DNA from: UBA1189 sp964570685 | GTDB lineage: Bacteria; Bacteroidota; Bacteroidia; Bacteroidales; Bacteroidaceae | Direction: 5' to 3' | NCBI GenBank assembly: GCA_964570685.1 | Contig: CAZMZC010000009.1 | Span: forward strand, 1-64,000 | Length of the DNA stretch: 64,000 nucleotides | Program-made: the position numbers and the translations under genes | Shown: in pieces, positions 58,960-64,000 of the stretch | Layout of the letters: every line of letters starts with the position of its first letter | Position numbering within the stretch: the stretch's first letter is position 1 | Notes under the pieces: model-generated | Seen by the model: the letters and a program-made list of their open reading frames with translations, nothing else | The model's database searches: none | Told to the model about the DNA's origin: nothing

Positions 58960-59877
58960 ATGAAATCTCCAGAATCAGGCACCAATGACCACCGTCTCGA
59001 AGCACTCCTGCGCGAAGCTCTTGCCCAAGAGCCTACAGCTGCAGAGACCGAGCAGGCGTGGCAAGCCCTTGCCGCCCGACACCATAAGCCGCGCACCCGC
59101 CGCACCCTATATATAGCCACGGCATCCGTGGCGGCCGTCCTAGCTATTGTATTCCTACTGCGTGCCACACTGCCCAGCCCTGCAGTCGGTGGCATACAGG
59201 TGTTTGCCTCGCTCGATGCCCCAAGCTCGATATCCTTCACCGAAAAGGATGGGCGCACCACGGCCATCACTCCGGCAGGTACCACGGCTACCATCCTGCT
59301 CAGCGACAGCACCGAGGTGTTGCTTGGTGCCAATAGCCGTTTGGAATATCCCACTCGTTTTGCCGAGGGAAGTCGCGAAGTCGCCCTCTCAGGCGAAGCC
59401 CGCTTCAATGTCACCAAGCACGAAGGAGTCCCCTTCATTGTCCGTACCCAAGAGTTGCAGACCCAAGTCTTCGGCACGGTATTTGATGTGCGGGCCTATC
59501 CGCAGGGAACGCCCGATGTAGCGCTCTATGAGGGCAGTATAGGTGTCACCTATCGTGGCGAAGAGCATCTGATGAAGCCTGGTGAGCAGGCATTTGTAGA
59601 TGCCGACGGAGCGCTGCAGCTCACCGCCACGTCGGCCCATCGCAGCAGCTGGGCCGAAGGGTTCTTCACCTACGACAATCAAGACCTGCGCACCGTGATG
59701 CAGGAGATAGGCGCGTGGTACAACCTCACCGTTACCTTCCGTTCGCCCCAATTGCTCGACGAGCGCATCCACTTCCGCTTCGGTCGCCAGTGCACTGTCG
59801 ATGTTATCCTGCAGGTGCTGAATGATATGGGCATAGCCGAGTTTGTTAGGAGTGAAGAGGGGATTGTGGTGCAATAA
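58960..59877 (+). CDS. FecR-family anti-sigma factor
   Basis: 305 residues: an N-terminal cytosolic anti-sigma segment, one membrane helix (about 50-69), then a periplasmic FecR domain (TAITPAGTTATILLSDSTEVLLGANSRLEYP, ALSGEARFNVTKHEGVPFIV, TQVFGTVFDVRAYP). A C-terminal DUF4974-like domain (RTVMQEIGAWYNLTVTF) follows. It holds the sigma factor at the membrane until a transducer's STN domain signals. Confidence 0.92.
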   Translation: MKSPESGTNDHRLEALLREALAQEPTAAETEQAWQALAARHHKPRTRRTLYIATASVAAVLAIVFLLRATLPSPAVGGIQVFASLDAPSSISFTEKDGRTTAITPAGTTATILLSDSTEVLLGANSRLEYPTRFAEGSREVALSGEARFNVTKHEGVPFIVRTQELQTQVFGTVFDVRAYPQGTPDVALYEGSIGVTYRGEEHLMKPGEQAFVDADGALQLTATSAHRSSWAEGFFTYDNQDLRTVMQEIGAWYNLTVTFRSPQLLDERIHFRFGRQCTVDVILQVLNDMGIAEFVRSEEGIVVQ

Positions 59878-59898
59878 AAGAAGCTTGGTTTTTCAACA

Positions 59899-59940
59899 AC
59901 AAGCGGTAAGCGAATTTAGTCACTTACCGCTTGTCTTTTT
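59899..59940 (+). terminator. Terminator after the FecR gene
   Basis: ACAAGCGGTAAG pairs perfectly with CTTACCGCTTGT and is followed by CTTTTTT. Confidence 0.8.
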
Positions 59941-59955
59941 TCCAGTCTTATATTC

Positions 59956-60552
59956 CTATCTTCGCAAAGTCTCAATCTGGCTGAGCACTTCATCCAGGCG
60001 TTTCTTGTTGACCCGTTGCTGTGTGATGCCAAGGGCGAAGGCTGCACCCAATGAGAAGACGGTGACGGCAATGACGGTGAGGTTCCATGTGAAGTCGCTG
60101 GCGATGAGGATGGTCCATACTATCAGTGCGAGGAGCGGGATGAAGAGGATGCGGTTGGCCACGGAGCGGGATTGCTTGTGTCGGGCTACGTGCTCTGTGG
60201 CCTCGGTCATACTCATCGAGGGCAGATTGGCAATATCGAGGGCCTTGTAGGAACGGCGATTGAGGATAACTTCCAGGATGCCTGTAGCGATTATCAGCAG
60301 GCAGAAGCCCCAGTACTGGAAACCCTTGTCAAAGAACTGTGTGAGGAACACCACGCTGCTGATTGGAGCGGCAATCGCCGAGGTGCGGAAACGATTCTGA
60401 TACCACAGCTCTATGCGTGAGAGCTTGCGTGACATCGACTCGCGCAGGATATCTTCATTGATGATGCGCTGCTTGTCCAGTTTCTCGTTTATCAGGTTGA
60501 ATTGCTCTCTGAGTCCTTGCAATTCGGTAAGGTCCATTGTTTGTTGTGTCAT
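59956..60552 (-). CDS. Four-helix membrane protein downstream of an ECF sigma gene; putative anti-sigma partner
   Basis: 198 residues. A helical cytosolic N-terminus (LTELQGLREQFNLINEKLDKQ, possible coiled coil) is followed by hydrophobic segments at about 59-75, 80-98, 133-151 and 156-173, and a charged C-terminal helix. It starts 13 bases past the sigma gene stop. Position and topology suggest a membrane anti-sigma factor. No family is recognised. Confidence 0.65.
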   Translation of the reverse strand: MTQQTMDLTELQGLREQFNLINEKLDKQRIINEDILRESMSRKLSRIELWYQNRFRTSAIAAPISSVVFLTQFFDKGFQYWGFCLLIIATGILEVILNRRSYKALDIANLPSMSMTEATEHVARHKQSRSVANRILFIPLLALIVWTILIASDFTWNLTVIAVTVFSLGAAFALGITQQRVNKKRLDEVLSQIETLRR

Positions 60553-60565
60553 AATCTTCTAATCT

Positions 60566-61048
60566 TTACTTGTTAGACATTTGTTTAAGCTGCTCCTTTA
60601 TGCGGAACAGTCGGGTAGTAACGCTCGACAGACTGATGCCCACCACGTTGGCTATGTCCTGATAGCTCATATTCTCCAGCCAAAGGAGGATGATGGCTCT
60701 ATCGAAGACATTGAGGCGGTTGATTCTGTCGTACAACATCTGAATCTGTTTACTGTGTGTGTCGTCATCGTTGTACAAGTCGATGTCGACCGAAAGGGGA
60801 ACAGTCTGTACACTACTCTTCTTCTTTCGTTCCAGGTTGCTGCAGGTGTTGAGGCTCACGCGCCATATCCACGTCTTCATACTGCTCTCGCCACGGAAGT
60901 CCTTGAATCCCTTCCAGAGGTTTATCAGTATCTCTTGAAACAGGTCGTTCACCTCCTCCTTGTCGTCAGAGAAGAAATAGCAGACGGTATATATCGTCTT
61001 GCGGTACTCTCTAACCATTTCAGTAAATTGTCTTTCAATGTTGTCCAT
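60566..61048 (-). CDS. ECF RNA polymerase sigma-70 factor
   Basis: 160 residues. Region 2: YTVCYFFSDDKEEVNDLFQEILINLWKGFKDFRGESSMKTWIWRVSLNTC. Region 4: VFDRAIILLWLENMSYQDIANVVGISLSSVTTRLFRIKEQL. A second, independent ECF factor, divergent from the third at 61258, paired with the 198-residue membrane protein. Confidence 0.93.
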   Translation of the reverse strand: MDNIERQFTEMVREYRKTIYTVCYFFSDDKEEVNDLFQEILINLWKGFKDFRGESSMKTWIWRVSLNTCSNLERKKKSSVQTVPLSVDIDLYNDDDTHSKQIQMLYDRINRLNVFDRAIILLWLENMSYQDIANVVGISLSSVTTRLFRIKEQLKQMSNK

Positions 61049-61219
61049 CAGTTGTCTTTTTGTCGTTCTACTCTCTTAGACACACAATCGGCGGATTCCT
61101 TTCAGAAATTCGAAAGTTTTTTCAAATATATTTACTTTATCCGCTGCAAAAATAATCGAAATACTATGATTGGAGGAATGAAACCTCATAATAGTAAAAC
61201 TTTTTCCCCTTTTTTGATT

Positions 61220-61227
61220 TACTTTTG
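61220..61227 (+). promoter_or_regulatory. -7 box of the third sigma-factor operon
   Basis: TACTTTTG, 30 bases before the chosen ATG. An open frame starting at TTG 61225 overlaps this box, which argues against that start. The -33 element is poor. The divergent sigma gene's -7 box may be TATTTTTG at 61154-61147 on the minus strand. Confidence 0.4.
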
Positions 61228-61257
61228 CCTCTGTTTTGCGTCCTCATAGTAGAGACA

Positions 61258-61758
61258 ATGATTATGGAGAAGGACAGATTTGATATATTGTCGAGGAACA
61301 TCAGGGGTAAGTTGGTAGCGCTGGCGCGGAACTTTCCGCTACCTTCAGGAGTGGAGCCCGACGATGTGGCGCAGGAGGCAATGATTGCGCTTTGGGAACT
61401 GACGGAGCAAGGCTATCCGATGAAAGATGCCGAGGCTATGGCCGTAAGGCTGACGAAAAATATCTGCGTGGGGCACTATCGCAAGGCCCGTCTGGAGCTG
61501 CAGGCACTGACACACGACAACTACCTTGGCGGCACCGAAGCTACCGTGCTGACCGACCATGAGGACCTGAAGCGCATACAGGAGAGCATCTATGGCTCGC
61601 TCACCACTACACAGCGGGAGTATCTCCACTTGAGAAACGATGAGGGGCTCTCGCTCGACGAGATAGCCACACTCACAGGCAAGCCCAAGACAAGCATCAA
61701 GTCTACCCTGTCGAAAGCAAGAAAACAGATGTTGGAACTAATACAAGGTCAGTTATGA
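61258..61758 (+). CDS. Sigma-70 family factor (ECF-like)
   Basis: 166 residues from ATG at 61258; ATG at 61264 is equally possible. Region 2 is compact (GVEPDDVAQEAMIALWELTEQGYPMKDAEAMAVRLTKNICVGHYRKARL). Region 4 is TTTQREYLHLRNDEGLSLDEIATLTGKPKTSIKSTLSKARKQML. Its stop overlaps the next start (ATGA), coupling it to a membrane protein that probably controls it. Confidence 0.87.
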   Translation: MIMEKDRFDILSRNIRGKLVALARNFPLPSGVEPDDVAQEAMIALWELTEQGYPMKDAEAMAVRLTKNICVGHYRKARLELQALTHDNYLGGTEATVLTDHEDLKRIQESIYGSLTTTQREYLHLRNDEGLSLDEIATLTGKPKTSIKSTLSKARKQMLELIQGQL

Positions 61759-62291
61759 TGGATATAAAGGATAAAGATACGCGCATGGCGCTTGTAGCCA
61801 GGTACCTCGAAGCGGAAACGACGGTGGCCGAGGAGGCTCTGCTTGCTGCATACTACGCTGCGAACGAGGCCGAGGAGGATGAGCGTGCCATAGCCCAGAT
61901 GATACGGATGGAGCACGCCAACGAGGCGCTGCTCTCCAAGGAAGGAGTCGAGGAGTTTGACCGCATAGTGAGCCAAACGAACCCCAAGCAGCCCAAGCCT
62001 CACATCCGCCGTATGGCATGGATAGGCGGTGTCGCAGCTGCCATAGCCCTGCTGCTTGTGCTCAACGTGGCGCTACCACGCAAGGCGGCACCGGCCGAAG
62101 CATTCACTGCCGTAGAGATTGCCGGATACGTGCAGCAACTGATGAATGTGGAGGATGTAGAGGCGGTGACGGCATCGCCCGTCAAAGAGTGCGTGCTCGT
62201 GACTGCCACACTGGCCGACGGCACCACCAAGATGTATGTCATGAGCAAAGATGCGGAAGAAGGAAGTACTTCAATGTTAGCAATAAATTAA
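61755..62291 (+). CDS. Single-pass membrane protein, putative anti-sigma factor
   Basis: 178 residues. An acidic helical cytosolic N-terminus (ARYLEAETTVAEEALLAAYYAANEAEEDE) resembles the zinc-less anti-sigma domain that begins many Bacteroidetes anti-sigma proteins. One membrane helix (88-107) leads to a ~70-residue periplasmic tail. Four-base overlap with the sigma gene supports the partnership. No named family is certain. Confidence 0.72.
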   Translation: MMDIKDKDTRMALVARYLEAETTVAEEALLAAYYAANEAEEDERAIAQMIRMEHANEALLSKEGVEEFDRIVSQTNPKQPKPHIRRMAWIGGVAAAIALLLVLNVALPRKAAPAEAFTAVEIAGYVQQLMNVEDVEAVTASPVKECVLVTATLADGTTKMYVMSKDAEEGSTSMLAIN

Positions 62292-62313
62292 AACCCACTA
62301 AACAATCAAAATT

Positions 62314-62994
62314 ATGAAATCAATCTTATTGACAGCACTCTGTGCTGTAGCCATCGGCACCCAAGCGAAAGTGGCAAACGACACTATCGACAAGTACATC
62401 ATCGACAAACAACCGGTAGAGCGCTTCGACGGCTCGCAACTCGAAGGTAAATGCATATCAAAGTATATGATTGCCTACAAGCAGGGCAAAGGCGTGGTGG
62501 AGAGGCATCACGTGATATATACGGGCGATGAGGCAGAGAAAACACTAAGAAACAGCAATGGCCCTGTAGTATCTATGGCTACAAACCCTCTTCTCATCGT
62601 AGACGGAAAGGAAACATCGCCCGAAGATTTTGCGAAGCTTAATTCACAGACCATTGATCATATCGATGTGCTCAAAGCGGGTTCTAAAGCCGCTGAAGAG
62701 GTGTATGGTGAGAAAGGAAAGGATGGAGTGATTATAGTAACAACAAAATCCTCAAATCCTAATGTTGCAACAGATGGAGAAGTCGATTTTTTAGTTTACA
62801 AGCCTCTCATCATCGTAGACGGAAAGGAAACATCGCCCGAAGATTTTGCTAAACTTAAACCTAAATCATCTGCTGAATATGCCGAGAAGTTCGCAAGTAT
62901 GGAAATTTTCAAACCTGGTTCTAAAGAGGCTAAATCATATGGCGAGAAAGGCAAGAATGGAGTGGTTATCGTAAAAACCAAAAGCAAGAAATAA
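62314..62994 (+). CDS. Exported protein with two tandem TonB-plug-like modules
   Basis: 226 residues with a signal peptide (MKSILLTALCAVAIGTQA). Two ~58-residue modules (91-146 and 164-223) share LLIVDGKETSPEDFAKL ... GSKxAxxYGEKGKxGVIIVTTK, the pattern of the plug domain of TonB-dependent receptors and the tail of M56/BlaR1-type proteins. Here there is no barrel or protease. A 40-base stretch is identical in both modules (62594-62633 and 62810-62849), so the duplication is recent or maintained. It follows the putative anti-sigma gene by 22 bases and may be the periplasmic signal component of that module. Confidence 0.8.
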   Translation: MKSILLTALCAVAIGTQAKVANDTIDKYIIDKQPVERFDGSQLEGKCISKYMIAYKQGKGVVERHHVIYTGDEAEKTLRNSNGPVVSMATNPLLIVDGKETSPEDFAKLNSQTIDHIDVLKAGSKAAEEVYGEKGKDGVIIVTTKSSNPNVATDGEVDFLVYKPLIIVDGKETSPEDFAKLKPKSSAEYAEKFASMEIFKPGSKEAKSYGEKGKNGVVIVKTKSKK

Positions 62995-63072
62995 TATGTA
63001 TTCCCATTGGGAGAGCTATCCTACGCAATAAGGCGACATTATCAATAAATTCTTCATGGTGCAATGTCTATA

Positions 63073-63100
63073 AGAGGGTGCGTCACCTGACGCACCCTCT
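63073..63100. terminator. Bidirectional terminator between convergent genes
   Basis: AGAGGGTGCGTCA and TGACGCACCCTCT form a perfect 13-bp stem around CC, between the plug-like gene and the flavoprotein gene. Confidence 0.75.
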
Positions 63101-63118
63101 ACTTGTCTTCTGGAATAA

Positions 63119-64000
63119 TTAACCGAGCATATTCTTCGCCAAAGCCTCCATAGCAGGGATGTCAGTTGGCTTCATAGCCGAGCGTATGGTGACCATTGGC
63201 TCCACGAGATCGATATCCTTCATCGTTGCAAGCATCTCCTTCATCACACGCCCTGCGCAGGGTGCCCACGAACCGTTCTCGATGAGGCCTACACGGCGGT
63301 TCCTGTAGGTCTTGGCCTGCAGGAGATGCAGGAAGTTGTACATAGGTGTAAACAGCCCGCCGTCATACGAGGAGGCAGCAAGCAGCAGACGCTTCATACG
63401 GAACGCCTCGGCCAAAGCAGCCGCTACATCGGTGCGGCAGAGGTCTATCGTCAGCACCTCGGTGGCTCCCTTCTCACGCAGAAGGTCGGCCATGCGATGT
63501 GCCGTTGCGGCGGTGCCACCATGGATAGAGGCATAGGCGATGAGTACGCCATCGCTCTCGGCCTCGTAGCGGCTCCACTGGTCGTACAGACCGATGTAGC
63601 GGCCAAGGTCCTCTGTCAGCACAGGGCCGTGGAGCGGACATATCGTGGCAATATCAAGCGTAGCAGCCTTCTTGAGTAGTGTCTGCACGGGCTGCCCATA
63701 CTTGCCACATATATTATAATAGTAGCGTCGAGCCTCATCGGGCCATGCGCGGAGGTCGGCAAGGTCGCCATTAAGTGCGCCGAAAGTGCCGAAGGCATCG
63801 GCCGAGAAGAGCACGCGCTCGGTCTGCTCGTACGTCACCATCACCTCGGGCCAGTGCACCATAGGAGCCATCACAAACTGCAGCGTATGGCGGCCCAGCG
63901 GGAGTGTGTCGCCCTCCTTCACAGTCACAGTGCGACCGGTGAAATCGATATGCGGGAAGAACTGCGGCAGCATCTGCACCGCCCTGGCCGAAGCCACCAA
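63119..64000 (-). CDS. FprA-type flavo-diiron protein, C-terminal 293 residues (runs off the window)
   Basis: The visible part starts within the metallo-beta-lactamase-like domain (MVHWPEVMVTYEQTERVLFSADAFGTFGAL, CPLHGPVL) carrying diiron ligands. It continues into a flavodoxin domain (GVLIAYASIHGGTAATAHRMADLLREKG, SSYDGGLFTPMYNFLHLL, RRVGLIENGSWAPCAGRVM). These enzymes reduce oxygen or nitric oxide to protect anaerobes. The N-terminus with the first HxHxDH motif lies beyond position 64000, so the start is not in view. Confidence 0.9.
   Translation of the reverse strand: MVASARAVQMLPQFFPHIDFTGRTVTVKEGDTLPLGRHTLQFVMAPMVHWPEVMVTYEQTERVLFSADAFGTFGALNGDLADLRAWPDEARRYYYNICGKYGQPVQTLLKKAATLDIATICPLHGPVLTEDLGRYIGLYDQWSRYEAESDGVLIAYASIHGGTAATAHRMADLLREKGATEVLTIDLCRTDVAAALAEAFRMKRLLLAASSYDGGLFTPMYNFLHLLQAKTYRNRRVGLIENGSWAPCAGRVMKEMLATMKDIDLVEPMVTIRSAMKPTDIPAMEALAKNMLG

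Overview
This window is chromosomal DNA from a member of the Bacteroidales (Bacteroides/Prevotella-type). Four things support this. Promoters follow the Bacteroidetes pattern TTTG, then 19-20 bp, then TAnnTTTG. A periplasmic-sensor hybrid two-component regulator sits among glycoside hydrolases. The gene order ftsX, DUF3098, uppP, truB, queA, folK is present. ECF sigma/FecR/TonB-dependent transducer genes are also present. No rRNA, tRNA, insertion sequence or CRISPR array was recognised.

Layout. (1) 0.3-17.1 kb is a carbohydrate-use locus on the plus strand: a large secreted protein with lectin-like modules, two tandem GH78-like rhamnosidases, a GH43 lipoprotein, a hybrid two-component sensor/regulator, a GH29 fucosidase, and an amidohydrolase overlapping a zinc dehydrogenase, which would fit oxidative deoxyhexose breakdown. 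No SusC/SusD pair is in view. (2) 17.1-25.7 kb is mostly housekeeping: flippase, ftsX-DUF3098-uppP-truB-queA-folK, a PAP2 phosphatase, serine dehydratase and a small phosphatase. (3) 25.7-41 kb is a mixed, largely minus-strand accessory region: a trehalase-like glycosidase, a pRiA4b ORF-3-like protein, a metal efflux/Fur pair with a clean dyad operator, a SWI/SNF helicase, two ORF6N paralogues (one broken by an amber codon), a TM2/DUF2752 membrane cassette, and a probable structured small RNA with its own promoter and terminator. (4) 41-50.3 kb looks like the replication-origin neighbourhood: apt, a perfect canonical parS, mnmG (gidA), a non-coding AT-rich block with four co-oriented DnaA-box-like sites, then nadA and mutS. 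Genes diverge from this block. (5) 50.4-63 kb is a signalling region: a TonB-dependent transducer, an AAA ATPase, a repeat-rich stretch with a degenerate 22-bp array and a long foldback, two truncated genes meeting head-to-head, a PadR module, and three ECF sigma factor modules. The window ends inside a flavo-diiron protein gene.

The most interesting signals are: parS plus the DnaA-box cluster beside gidA; the small RNA at about 37.65-37.86 kb; two arrays of degenerate 22-bp units (38.55 and 54.43 kb); a 41-bp promoter box shared by an ECF sigma gene and a TonB transducer 7.7 kb away; duplicated palindrome-bearing promoters in front of mutS; and a sigma/anti-sigma module with a free-standing duplicated plug-like protein. 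All calls come from reading the sequence. Family names rest on recognised motifs and not on searches.
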